Shown one piece after another: positions 41,044 to 48,497 of a DNA stretch of 48,497 nucleotides; positions within the stretch are counted from its first letter, which is position 1, and each line of letters starts with the position of its first letter. Below the pieces are notes generated by a model that made no database searches, was not told where the DNA came from, and saw only the letters and a program-made list of their open reading frames with translations. The stretch comes from Natronohydrobacter sp. (GTDB taxonomy: Bacteria; Pseudomonadota; Alphaproteobacteria; Rhodobacterales; Rhodobacteraceae): positions 1 through 48,497 of the forward strand of contig JAFIEM010000013.1 in assembly GCA_020832555.1 (NCBI GenBank), read 5' to 3'. The position numbers were made by a program, and so were the translations under genes.

Positions 41044-41922
41044 TCATCCTGCGCTGAATGCCGCATCGGACAATTCGAGCCACAGTCGCGCCAGTGCCGC
41101 CTCAGGCGTCTCGGTCCCGCCATTTTCCACCCCGGCCCGCCAAAGCGCCGCGCCCGCAGCATAGGCACCGGGCATCAGACCACCCCTCTCGCATTGGCTT
41201 ACCGCACGGATACGACACCCCCGCGATACGGCATGTGCCAGAACCTCCGCCATGGCCGGATCGGACATGATCGTGCCTGCACCGAAAACACGCAGCACGG
41301 CACCGTCCAGTTCGGCCAGCGCCGCCGCGATGGCCGCGGCAGGCATTCCGGGCGACAGGGTCAGGATCGCCAGCCGAACCTGTGCGAAGCGGCGCAGGCG
41401 AAACTGGTCAGGCAAGGCGGCTTGCGGTATCGACCGAAACGCATCCATAGCTTGTGAATCGTGTTTCACCAGCCCGGCGGCTGGCAGCAACTGCCCCGCA
41501 AAGGCCAGCCAGACGCCGGGCGTGGCCTGCTGAACTGCACGCAACGCCAGCGCCAGATTGTCCTCGGCATCACCGCCCGTGTTCAAGGGCTGCATCGCAC
41601 CGCACAGAATGACCGGAAGGTGTATCCCCGCAAGCGCCTGTGCCAGAGCCGCGCCGGTAAAGGACATCGTGTCGGTGCCATGCGTGATCACAACCCCGGC
41701 CCCCTGAAACCCGGTGATCCGGTCGATAATCCGGTTCCAATGGGCAGGGCCCATTTCTGCGCTGTCCACAAGCGGATCGAAAGCCTCTACCAAGATCGCG
41801 GCACCCTCGCCCGCGATGCGCATCAAGGCCTGCTCCAGCAACCCATCAGAGGGGGTCAGGCCGTCGGGGCCAGCCACCATGCCAATCGTGCCGCCGCTAT
41901 GCAAAATCAGGATTTCGCGCAT
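41044..41922 (-). CDS. Asparaginase-family amidohydrolase
   Basis: From ATG 41922 the product has 292 residues and begins MREILILHSGGTIGM, a standard type I/II asparaginase start with the first catalytic Thr in GGTIG. The second catalytic pair is in VITHGTDTMSFTG. A helical C-terminal half follows, with CERGGLMPGAYAAG. It should hydrolyse L-asparagine, or another amide, to the acid and ammonia; there is no signal peptide, so it is cytoplasmic. The ATG is preceded by ten consecutive G (minus strand), which replaces a normal ribosome binding site. The frame stays open for 27 more codons upstream to an ATG at 42003 with no family similarity. It ends 209 bp before the antiporter start and may be monocistronic. 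Confidence 0.88.
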   Translation of the reverse strand: MREILILHSGGTIGMVAGPDGLTPSDGLLEQALMRIAGEGAAILVEAFDPLVDSAEMGPAHWNRIIDRITGFQGAGVVITHGTDTMSFTGAALAQALAGIHLPVILCGAMQPLNTGGDAEDNLALALRAVQQATPGVWLAFAGQLLPAAGLVKHDSQAMDAFRSIPQAALPDQFRLRRFAQVRLAILTLSPGMPAAAIAAALAELDGAVLRVFGAGTIMSDPAMAEVLAHAVSRGCRIRAVSQCERGGLMPGAYAAGAALWRAGVENGGTETPEAALARLWLELSDAAFSAG

Positions 41923-41924
41923 AT

Positions 41925-41934
41925 CCCCCCCCCC
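41925..41934 (-). repeat. G10 homopolymer tract at the asparaginase start
   Basis: Ten C on the plus strand (ten G in the mRNA) lie 2 nt before the asparaginase ATG, in the Shine-Dalgarno position. Such tracts slip during replication. A change in length would shift ribosome spacing, or the frame if translation begins upstream at 42003. Confidence 0.6.
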
Positions 41935-42093
41935 GGTCAGCGACCGGGCCACCGGTTCGGTCACATCGGTCAGGGTCTTGCCAGTTTCGATCTGCGCAAT
42001 CAACCGGTCTTTGCCAGCGGCAACAACCGTTGGTGCATTACCCCTGTCTCGCAGTCGTGAAACCTGCGACCAGACTGCGCAGGCGCCTTGACA

Positions 42094-43182
42094 TCAGCCT
42101 TGGTCCGGAAAGCGGGCAACGTGGTCGCGGGCGACCGACATGGATTTCAGGATCGCATGGATTGGCTCGCCCGGCTGCAAGCCCATCTGTTCAGCCGCAC
42201 GGCGCGTGATGCGGGCCAGGATTTCGTCCTCTCCGATGGTGATATGGACTGTGACGGCTGGTCCTTTGCCTTCGACGATCTGCGCGATCCTGCCCGCAAT
42301 GATATTCTGCGCCGATAACCCTTCTGGCCGCAGCTTTGAGAGGATGACCTCATGCGCAATGATGCGCACCCGCAGCCTTGTGCCGGGCGGGCTTGCGACT
42401 CCGGGCAGAAACAACGCCCCGGTCGCCACATCAAGCCGGGTCAGGCCGGTGGGAAGATGCTCTGCCACGACGGCGGGCAGCATGGCGGCAACTTCGCGGA
42501 TGCCCAGGGCGCGCAACGCTTCCCTATCGGCCATGACGTCAGCCGTCAGGCCCTCGTGCACGATATGCCCTTTTTCCATCACCGCCATGCGATCTGCCAG
42601 CAACTGCGCCTCGTTCATGTCATGCGTGACCAGAATCACCGGCATGGCCAGATGACGGCGCAGCCCGATAATCTCGCCATAGAGCTTTTCGCGGGTCGCG
42701 CGGTCGACCGCTGAAAACGGCTCGTCGAGAAGCAGCGCTTGCGGACGGCGCGCAAGGGCGCGTGCCACAGCCACACGTTGCTGCTGCCCACCTGAAAGCT
42801 GCGCGGGTTTGCGATCCGCCAGACCGTGCAGATTGACCAGATCAAGGATGCGCTCCGCCTCGATCCGGTCTGGCCTGTCCATCGCCGCCAGGACGTTCTG
42901 CGCGGCGGTCATGTGTGGGAACAGAGCATAGTTCTGAAATACCATTCCGACCCTTCGGCGATGCGTGGGCAGATCGAGCCGCGCGACCGTATCCAGCCAG
43001 ATCTTCCCGGCCACCGAAATGCGCGCTGTCTCCGGACGCCACAACCCGGCAATGCTGCGCAACAACGTGGTCTTGCCCGAACCGGAATGGCCGACCAGCG
43101 CCAGCAACTCGCCCGGTTCAACCCGGAATGCCACATCCAGCGGGATCGGCGCGCGCGCCCGTGCCATCACCTCCAGCGCCAT
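42094..43182 (-). CDS. modC: Molybdate ABC transporter ATP-binding protein
   Basis: This 362-residue ATPase has Walker [10 protein letters not shown] (31-39), signature LSGGQQQR, Walker [12 protein letters not shown], and a C-terminal molybdate-binding MOP domain (about 290-355, with [17 protein letters not shown]). The MOP domain is what distinguishes ModC from other import ATPases. It serves uptake of molybdate for molybdenum-cofactor enzymes. It overlaps modB by one nucleotide (TGATG), and gene order modABC is preserved on the minus strand. Confidence 0.95.
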   Translation of the reverse strand: MALEVMARARAPIPLDVAFRVEPGELLALVGHSGSGKTTLLRSIAGLWRPETARISVAGKIWLDTVARLDLPTHRRRVGMVFQNYALFPHMTAAQNVLAAMDRPDRIEAERILDLVNLHGLADRKPAQLSGGQQQRVAVARALARRPQALLLDEPFSAVDRATREKLYGEIIGLRRHLAMPVILVTHDMNEAQLLADRMAVMEKGHIVHEGLTADVMADREALRALGIREVAAMLPAVVAEHLPTGLTRLDVATGALFLPGVASPPGTRLRVRIIAHEVILSKLRPEGLSAQNIIAGRIAQIVEGKGPAVTVHITIGEDEILARITRRAAEQMGLQPGEPIHAILKSMSVARDHVARFPDQG

Positions 43183-43850
43183 CAGGACAACCTCCGGCCC
43201 ACGCGGGCAGACAGCCAGAAGGTGACGGCGATGGTGAACAGGCTGATTGCGACAAGGGTCGCCGACATAATTGCAGCCCCGTGATCGTCAAAGCTCTGAA
43301 CACGGTCGTAGATTGCAATCGCAATCGTCTTGGTCTCGCCCGGGATCGACCCGCCCACCATCAGCACGATGCCGAATTCCCCCAGAGTATGCGCAAAGGT
43401 CAGAACCATCGCGGTCATCAATCCCGGCCAGGCCAGCGGCAACTCGACCTTCCAGAGCGCGGCCAGCGGCGACATCCCGCAGCACCGCGCGGCTTCGCGC
43501 ACTTCAGGCGCAATCGCTTCAAACCCCCGCTGGGCAGGCTGGATCGCAAAGGGCAGGTTGAAGATCACGCTTGCGACCACCAACCCCTCGAAACTGAACA
43601 CAAGCTGGCTGCCAAAGACGGATTGCCACCACTGGCCAATCGGCGAGCTCCGCCCGAACGCCACCAGCAGGTAGAAGCCGAAGACCGTGGGCGGCAAGAC
43701 CAGCGGCAGCATCACCAGCGCCTCGACCAACGCCTTGCCGCGGAACTGGCGGAAGGCCAGGGTCCGGCCCAGCAGGATCGACACTGGCAGCAGGATCGCC
43801 ACGGTCCAGGCGGCAAGCCGCAGCGAGAGTTCCAGCGCGGTCCAGTCCAT
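43182..43850 (-). CDS. modB: Molybdate ABC transporter permease
   Basis: This 222-residue permease has five hydrophobic segments. Motifs typical of ModB are LPLVLPPTVFGFYLL, GLVVASVIFNLPFAIQPAQRGFEAI, the EAA loop EAARCCGMSPLAALWKVELP, and FAHTLGEFGIVLMVGGSIPGETKT. It is an inner-membrane channel for molybdate or tungstate, working as a homodimer with ModC. It starts 3 bp after modA stops, so no differential-expression hairpin separates the binding protein from the permease here. Confidence 0.95.
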   Translation of the reverse strand: MDWTALELSLRLAAWTVAILLPVSILLGRTLAFRQFRGKALVEALVMLPLVLPPTVFGFYLLVAFGRSSPIGQWWQSVFGSQLVFSFEGLVVASVIFNLPFAIQPAQRGFEAIAPEVREAARCCGMSPLAALWKVELPLAWPGLMTAMVLTFAHTLGEFGIVLMVGGSIPGETKTIAIAIYDRVQSFDDHGAAIMSATLVAISLFTIAVTFWLSARVGRRLS

Positions 43851-43853
43851 GCC

Positions 43854-44636
43854 TCACTCCTCCGGCAAGACGAAGCCGTAGCGTTCCATGATCTCCCGCG
43901 CGGCGGGCGCCATCATATAAGCGTAAAAGGCTTCCGCGACCGGACCTGCAGTGTTCAGAAGCGCCATGCGCTGGCGCAGCGGCTCGTGCCAGTCCTCGGG
44001 GATCAACGCATAGCTGCCCTGAGAGGCAACTTGCGGCGCCAGCGCCAGCGAATAGGCAATGATACCGCCCTCGGCATTGCCCGAGAGCGCGAATTGTGCA
44101 GCCTGGCTGACATTCTCACCCAGCACCATGAAGGGTTGCAGATCATCCCAGATGCCCTTGAGCATCAACGCTTCACGCGCGCGCATCCCATAGGGCGCGT
44201 GCTCCGGGTTGGCGATGGCAAAGCGGGTGATCTGTCCCGAGGCCAGCATCCGGGCCAGATTTTCCAACTCAGGATCCGGCGTCAGGGCCGATTCATGGGG
44301 CACCATGACCACGATCCGCCCGAGCGCATAAAGATCGCCCGCATCTCGGGTCAGCCCCTCGGAATGCAGATCGGTGATGAACTGCTCGTCTGCAGCCATG
44401 AAGATCTGGAACGGCGCACCCTGGCGTATCTGCCGGGCGAAATTGCCGGTCGAACCGACCGACAGCCGCACAGCCATGCCTGTTTCGGCCTTGAATGCGG
44501 CGACAATCTCCTCAACCGCGAATTGCAGGTCTGACGCCGCCGCCACGACCGGGACATCGCCCTGCGCCCATGCCGGACCCAAGGCAAGACCAAAGGCCAG
44601 CGCGGCAGCAAGAATAGGCCGGCGCTCGAAATACAT
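43854..44636 (-). CDS. modA: Molybdate-binding periplasmic protein
   Basis: This 260-residue binding protein has a Sec signal peptide (MYFERRPILAAALAFGLALG, cleavage after AWA) and the ModA core: VVAAASDLQFAVEEIVAAF, VGSTGNFARQIRQGAPFQIF, ARFAIANPEHAPYG-like FAIANPEHAPYG, and NVSQAAQFALSGNAEGGIIA. The serines and the Asn/Ala loops in these stretches bind the oxyanion. I use ATG 44636 because AGGA is 8 nt upstream; an in-frame ATG 6 bp earlier is too close to it. A perfect palindrome immediately upstream (44652-44673) is a probable operator for the ModE-like protein encoded next. Confidence 0.93.
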   Translation of the reverse strand: MYFERRPILAAALAFGLALGPAWAQGDVPVVAAASDLQFAVEEIVAAFKAETGMAVRLSVGSTGNFARQIRQGAPFQIFMAADEQFITDLHSEGLTRDAGDLYALGRIVVMVPHESALTPDPELENLARMLASGQITRFAIANPEHAPYGMRAREALMLKGIWDDLQPFMVLGENVSQAAQFALSGNAEGGIIAYSLALAPQVASQGSYALIPEDWHEPLRQRMALLNTAGPVAEAFYAYMMAPAAREIMERYGFVLPEE

Positions 44637-44651
44637 TGGCATCTTCCTGTT

Positions 44652-44673
44652 GATATGTTTTCAAAAACATATC
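44652..44673. promoter_or_regulatory. Probable ModE-type operator before modABC
   Basis: GATATGTTTT and AAAACATATC are perfect 10-bp arms around CA, 15 bp before the modA start codon and inside the 64-bp gap after the ModE-like gene. ModE boxes are palindromes with TAT-rich outer half-sites, and the position would let a molybdate-bound regulator block transcription. The TATG/CATA halves fit, while the spacing differs from the E. coli site. Confidence 0.55.
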
Positions 44674-44700
44674 GTCAGAAGAGCGCCTTTCGGTCAACCG

Positions 44701-45072
44701 TTATTTTCCTTCGGGAATATCCCGAAGCAGCGCCTGCATCGCCGAAATCCGGGCCGCACCTGCAGTATGTGCATCACTCTCGAAGGCACGATAGAGATCC
44801 AGAACTTCGCGCCCGAGATCCGTAAGAACCGCCCCACCGCCACCCGGTCCGCCGCGCGTGCTGTCAACAAGGGGGGCCTTGAACATGGCATTCAGCGTGC
44901 CGATCAATTGCCAGGCGCGCTTGTAGCTCATGCCCATGGCACGCCCTGCTGCAGCAATAGACCCACAGTGATCAATCCGCTCAAGCAGCTCGGCCTTGCC
45001 GGGACCGATCATCTCTTCATCTGCGAAGATGATGCGAATACGCAGCCGTGGGCGATAGGTTTCCTTTTCCAT
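44701..45072 (-). CDS. modE: ModE-like molybdate-responsive regulator (HTH domain only)
   Basis: This 123-residue protein has a LysR/ModE-type winged helix: FADEEMIGPGKAELLERIDHCGSIAAAGRAMGMSYKRAWQLI, then a wing with TRGGPGGGGAVLTDLG, which is the ModE signature. The C-terminal MOP domains of E. coli ModE are absent, as in many short alphaproteobacterial versions, so molybdate sensing must come from elsewhere or be lost. ATG 45072 is chosen because the frame further upstream runs into hisG. It lies just before modA on the same strand, with the palindrome 44652-44673 in between, and very likely controls modABC. Confidence 0.87.
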   Translation of the reverse strand: MEKETYRPRLRIRIIFADEEMIGPGKAELLERIDHCGSIAAAGRAMGMSYKRAWQLIGTLNAMFKAPLVDSTRGGPGGGGAVLTDLGREVLDLYRAFESDAHTAGAARISAMQALLRDIPEGK

Positions 45073-45128
45073 ATCGCCACATTCTGCCCAAGATTCCTGA
45101 TTTGCAAGTGGGTCGTGAAGCGCGGCCA

Positions 45129-45836
45129 CTATCCCAGATCTGCAGGCAGGCTCAGCCCGAGTTTGTCCGCAAGACCATGCACGGCCCGCGCCTGTGTCCA
45201 ATCTGCCCCACGCGCCGCGAACAGCGTCGCCTGCGAGCAATGCACCGGCGCATCACGCAGGATTTTCAGGTGGTTCGCGCGCAGCGTCTCACCGGTCGAG
45301 GTGATATCGGCCACCGCCTCGGCGGTCAGGTTGCGGATCGTGCCTTCGGTCGCGCCCTGGCTGTCCACAAGCTGATAATCCGCCACCCCATGCGCGCGCA
45401 GATAGTCGCGCACCAGCCGGTGATATTTGGTCGCAATGCGCAGCCGGAAGCCGTGCTCAGTGCGGAACGCCGCCGCCACCGCGTCCAGATCATCGAGGGT
45501 TTCGACGTCAACCCAGGATTTCGGCACGGCGATGATCAGATCGGCATGGCCGAACCCCATCGGCGCCAGTTCCCAGACCTGCGCCTGCCAATCGGCCAGT
45601 GTCTCGCGCACCAGATCGGACCCGGTGACCCCAAGATGGATACGCCCTGCTGCCAGTTCGCGCGGGATTTCACTGGCCGAGAGCAGCACCAGTTCGACGC
45701 CTGAAACCCCGTCCACAGCGCCCGCATATTCGCGCGCCTCGCCTGTCCGCGCCATCTGCACGCCGCGCGCCGCGAACCACTCGAAGGTCTTTTCCATAAG
45801 CCGCCCCTTGGACGGCACGCCGAGTTTCAGGCTCAT
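45129..45836 (-). CDS. hisG: ATP phosphoribosyltransferase, short form
   Basis: This 235-residue enzyme performs the first step of histidine synthesis (ATP + PRPP to phosphoribosyl-ATP). It begins [21 protein letters not shown] and contains GVTGSDLVRETL, LRIATKYHRLVRDYL and the PRPP loop DSQGATEGTIRNLTAEAVAD. It lacks the C-terminal regulatory domain of the long form and therefore needs HisZ, encoded just upstream with a 4-bp overlap, for activity and feedback control by histidine. Confidence 0.96.
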   Translation of the reverse strand: MSLKLGVPSKGRLMEKTFEWFAARGVQMARTGEAREYAGAVDGVSGVELVLLSASEIPRELAAGRIHLGVTGSDLVRETLADWQAQVWELAPMGFGHADLIIAVPKSWVDVETLDDLDAVAAAFRTEHGFRLRIATKYHRLVRDYLRAHGVADYQLVDSQGATEGTIRNLTAEAVADITSTGETLRANHLKILRDAPVHCSQATLFAARGADWTQARAVHGLADKLGLSLPADLG

Positions 45837-46903
45837 GCCAGCGCCTCCAGCAATTCGGGGCGGATCACGCCGCCCACGGCCGGGATCGCCTGCCCCTGCC
45901 CCAGCACGGCGGTCAGCGCATCGTAGCGCCCGCCCGTGGCCACGGGCGGAAGATCGTCGCGCGCGGGCAGGAAGCCGAACACGAACCCGTCGTAATATTC
46001 CATCGTGGTGCGCCCGAAACTGGCCTCGAACGGCAAGGTGGCAGGGTCAATCCCGGCACTTGCGAGCGCGTCAAGCCGCGCTTCCAGCCGGTCCAGCGCC
46101 GGGGCGAGCGCGTCCCAGCCCATCGCGCGCATCTGTGCAAGCGCGTCCGAGGCCGGGGATTTCAGCGCCAGCAACCCCTCCAGCGCCGCGACTTCCGCCT
46201 GCGGAATCGGCGGGGTTTCAGCATCTGCAATCAGACGCTCCACCCGCGCGGCGATTTCGGCTTCCGAGCGCAGGCCGACCAATTGCCCGGCCTCTGCAAT
46301 CTGCGCCGCGACAGGCGTTGCGCGCAGCCGCGCGATAAGATCCGCCCGCGCCTCGGCCAATGGCCCCTTCCCGCCCATGCGTTCCAGAAGCGCGCGAAAC
46401 CGCTTCGGGTGCCAGATATGGCGCAAAAGTGCTGTTTTGCGCAGGTCACTGGTCGAAAGCCCCGCGACCGCCGCTTTCAGGATGCCAATGTCACCTGTGA
46501 CCGGGCGCAGGGCGTAAGGCGCAAGCAACCGCGCAAAGAGCGCGAACACTTCCGCATCCGCGCGCGCCGGATCATCGCGCGCGAAAATCTCATAACCCAC
46601 CTGCAGATATTCCCGCGCCCGCCCGCCGGTCTGCTTGCGAAACACCGGGCCCGCATAGCAATAGCGCGCGGGTTCCGCACCGATCCGCATATGCGCCTGC
46701 ACCACGGGCACCGTGAAATCCGGGCGCAGCATCATCTCGCCCAGATCCGGGTCATGGGTGACATAGGCGCGGGCGCGGATATCCTCGCCATAGAGATCAA
46801 GCAGCGTCTCTGCCGGTTGCAGGATATCGGCTGCGACCGGCACAGCGCCCGCGCTTTGCATTTCCGCCAGAAGTGTTGCGGCCAGCGCGTCCGCCCCTGT
46901 CAT
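45833..46903 (-). CDS. hisZ: ATP phosphoribosyltransferase regulatory subunit
   Basis: From ATG 46903, overlapping the hisS stop (ATGA), the product has 356 residues. It is a histidyl-tRNA synthetase paralog that has lost aminoacylation. Class II remnants are visible ([58 protein letters not shown]), but the anticodon-binding domain is missing. It assembles with the short HisG into a hetero-octamer and carries the histidine-sensing sites. Longer frames upstream would overlap hisS and lack a ribosome binding site. Confidence 0.95.
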   Translation of the reverse strand: MTGADALAATLLAEMQSAGAVPVAADILQPAETLLDLYGEDIRARAYVTHDPDLGEMMLRPDFTVPVVQAHMRIGAEPARYCYAGPVFRKQTGGRAREYLQVGYEIFARDDPARADAEVFALFARLLAPYALRPVTGDIGILKAAVAGLSTSDLRKTALLRHIWHPKRFRALLERMGGKGPLAEARADLIARLRATPVAAQIAEAGQLVGLRSEAEIAARVERLIADAETPPIPQAEVAALEGLLALKSPASDALAQMRAMGWDALAPALDRLEARLDALASAGIDPATLPFEASFGRTTMEYYDGFVFGFLPARDDLPPVATGGRYDALTAVLGQGQAIPAVGGVIRPELLEALA

Positions 46904-48497
46904 CCGTGCCGCCCCATGATCTCGCGCACGGTCGTCACCAGATCGGCGCGCGGCACTTCCACCTGCGCGGGCTGGGATTTCCATTCTTCCAGCGTCGCCT
47001 CTTGCGCCAGTTTCGCGCCAAGGATCAGGTCTTTGACCTGCACCACTTCGCGCGCGGCCTCATCCTCGCCTTGGATGATCGCCACCGGGCTTTGGCGTTT
47101 GTCCGCATATTTGAGCTGGTTGCCGAAATTCTTCGGGTTGCCCAGATACATCTCGGCGCGGATGCCAGCGGCGCGCAACTCGCCCACCATGCGCATGTAA
47201 TCGGCCATGCGCGTGCGATCCATCACGGTCACCACCACCGGACCCTGCGCAGAGTTGTCCAGCCGCCCCTTGGCGGCAAGGGCGGCCAGCAGCCGGTCCA
47301 CCCCGATGCTGACACCGGTCGCGGGCACGGCCTGGCCCGTGAAGCGCTTGACCAGATCATCATAGCGCCCGCCGCCTGCCACGCTGCCAAACTGGCGCGG
47401 GCGGCCTTTTTCGTCCTTGATCTCGAAGGTCAGTTCGGCCTCATAGACCGGGCCGGTGTAGTAGCCGAGACCGCGGACAACAGACGGGTCGATGATGATC
47501 CGGTCGGGGCCGTAGTCTTGGGCATGAAGCAAGTTTGCAATTTCAGCGAGTTCCTTAACTCCCTCTGCACCAATTTCTGACTGGCCAGAGATGTCCATAA
47601 GGACGCTTAGAACTTGCCTGTTCCAGATTTTGCTTGTTACTTCATCGCGCCATCCAGCATCGACGTGCTTGTTGCTATCGTATGCCGCAACGCGTAGTTG
47701 ACTTCCCGTTTCTTCAGGGACTGATCGGCTAAGCCTAACAAGTTGCTTTTGTGCGGTTTCATTTACTTGCACGAAACTCATTATAATGCTGGCCTGCGCG
47801 TCGCCTAACCCCGCCCCCTTCGTGAAATCCCCGCTCTCATCCTTGCGCCCCTCGCCCAGCAGCGCACGCACGCCCTCAACCCCAAGCCGATCCAGCTTGT
47901 CAATCGCGCGCAGCACGATCCCGCGCTCGGCCTCGAACTTCGACGGATCGCTAGGGTCCAAAATCCCCGCAACCTCCATCACCCCGTTCAGCACCTTGCG
48001 GTTGTTCACCCGGATCACATAATCCCCGCGCGGGATGCCCACTTCCTCCAACGCATCCGCCAGCATCGCACAGATCTCGGCATCTGCCGCGACCGAGGCC
48101 GCGCCCACCGTATCCGCATCGCATTGATAGAACTGCCGGAACCGCCCCGGACCGGGCTTTTCATTGCGCCAGACCGGCCCCATCGCATAGCGCCGGTAAG
48201 GCGTCGGCAGATCGTTGCGATACTGCGCTGCCACGCGGGCCAAGGGCGCGGTCAGATCATAGCGCAGCGCCAGCCAGTCGCCGTCTTCCTCCCAGGCGAA
48301 GACGCCTTCATTCGGGCGGTCCACATCGGGCAGGAACTTCCCCAGCGCCTCGACGGTCTCGACGCCCGAGGTTTCCAGCGCATCGAACCCGTAGCGGTGA
48401 TAGACGCCCGCGATCTTGTCCAGCATGGCCTTGCGCGCGGTCACTTCCGCGCCGAAATAGTCGCGAAACCCCTTGGGCGTCTCTGCCTTGGGGCGTC
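46900..48497 (-). CDS. hisS: Histidyl-tRNA synthetase (5' end beyond window edge)
   Basis: The frame continues past the right edge. The first visible codons read [22 protein letters not shown], the usual beginning of alphaproteobacterial HisS, so only a few N-terminal residues are missing; an internal GTG at 48444 is not the real start. It charges tRNA-His. Class II motif 2 is [20 protein letters not shown] followed by [12 protein letters not shown]. Motif 3 is [13 protein letters not shown], and a C-terminal anticodon-binding domain follows ([18 protein letters not shown]). With over 530 codons it is longer than E. coli HisS (424). Bases about 47520-47790 have only about 48% GC against about 65% on either side, although the frame is intact. 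hisS, hisZ and hisG are overlapping and cotranscribed. Confidence 0.95.
   Translation of the reverse strand, partial: RPKAETPKGFRDYFGAEVTARKAMLDKIAGVYHRYGFDALETSGVETVEALGKFLPDVDRPNEGVFAWEEDGDWLALRYDLTAPLARVAAQYRNDLPTPYRRYAMGPVWRNEKPGPGRFRQFYQCDADTVGAASVAADAEICAMLADALEEVGIPRGDYVIRVNNRKVLNGVMEVAGILDPSDPSKFEAERGIVLRAIDKLDRLGVEGVRALLGEGRKDESGDFTKGAGLGDAQASIIMSFVQVNETAQKQLVRLSRSVPEETGSQLRVAAYDSNKHVDAGWRDEVTSKIWNRQVLSVLMDISGQSEIGAEGVKELAEIANLLHAQDYGPDRIIIDPSVVRGLGYYTGPVYEAELTFEIKDEKGRPRQFGSVAGGGRYDDLVKRFTGQAVPATGVSIGVDRLLAALAAKGRLDNSAQGPVVVTVMDRTRMADYMRMVGELRAAGIRAEMYLGNPKNFGNQLKYADKRQSPVAIIQGEDEAAREVVQVKDLILGAKLAQEATLEEWKSQPAQVEVPRADLVTTVREIMGRHG

Noticed and set aside
45073-45240. Longer form of the ModE-like protein
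   Set aside because: The extension overlaps the end of hisG on the same strand and resembles no known domain.

Overview
The window reads as chromosomal DNA of an alphaproteobacterium, most likely of the Rhodobacterales (Rhodobacteraceae). It has high GC (roughly 62-66% in the stretches I counted) and tightly packed operons joined by ATGA overlaps. It carries a polyol operon in the same order as smoEFGK-smoS-mtlK of Rhodobacter sphaeroides, a short-form HisG with a HisZ subunit, and palindromic intergenic repeats of a kind I associate with this family. I see no insertion sequence, phage, CRISPR array or tRNA/rRNA gene. Almost everything is catabolism and uptake of small organic nutrients.

Layout. 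(1) 1-3792 (-): dipeptide-type ABC transporter (Tat-exported binding protein and two permeases), cut by the left edge. (2) 3944-10561 (-): enolase-superfamily enzyme, zinc alcohol dehydrogenase, FAD/GcvT dimethylglycine-dehydrogenase-like enzyme, a PhnD-like protein without a signal peptide, and a desaturase-like membrane di-iron enzyme. A divergent XRE regulator lies at 10708-11544. (3) 11594-12399 (-): ArsR/AHSA1 pair with two palindromic operators. (4) 12633-16165 (+): MttB-family methyltransferase, then a BDH2-like SDR and a FAH-family hydrolase. (5) 16224-24365 (-): polyol operon with a LacI regulator and a small sugar kinase. (6) 24693-32532 (-): a 2-oxoacid (acetoin-type) dehydrogenase cluster with the E2 split over two proteins, plus an aldehyde dehydrogenase, an M24 creatinase/prolidase-fold protein and an SDR. 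(7) 32556-39112: a winged-helix/solute-binding-protein fusion regulator, divergent from a ribose-type ABC transporter. (8) 39146-45072 (-): Kef-type antiporter, asparaginase, modCBA with a ModE-like regulator. (9) 45129-48497 (-): hisG-hisZ-hisS, with hisS cut by the right edge.

How they fit together. Sorbitol and mannitol would enter by SmoEFGK, be oxidised to fructose by SmoS and MtlK, and be phosphorylated by the P-loop kinase. The SDR/FAH pair looks like the last steps of a non-phosphorylative deoxysugar-acid route. The E1/E2/aldehyde dehydrogenase/SDR set resembles acetoin or butanediol breakdown. The desaturase/PhnD-like/FAD-GcvT operon and the MttB gene both suggest use of methylated amines.

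The items most worth a second look are: the HTH-binding-protein fusion regulator with its repeat-rich divergent promoter; the desaturase/PhnD-like/DMGDH operon; the split E2 with one pseudo-catalytic half; an M24 protein with a metal-ligand Asp replaced by Cys; and a low-GC mosaic patch inside hisS.
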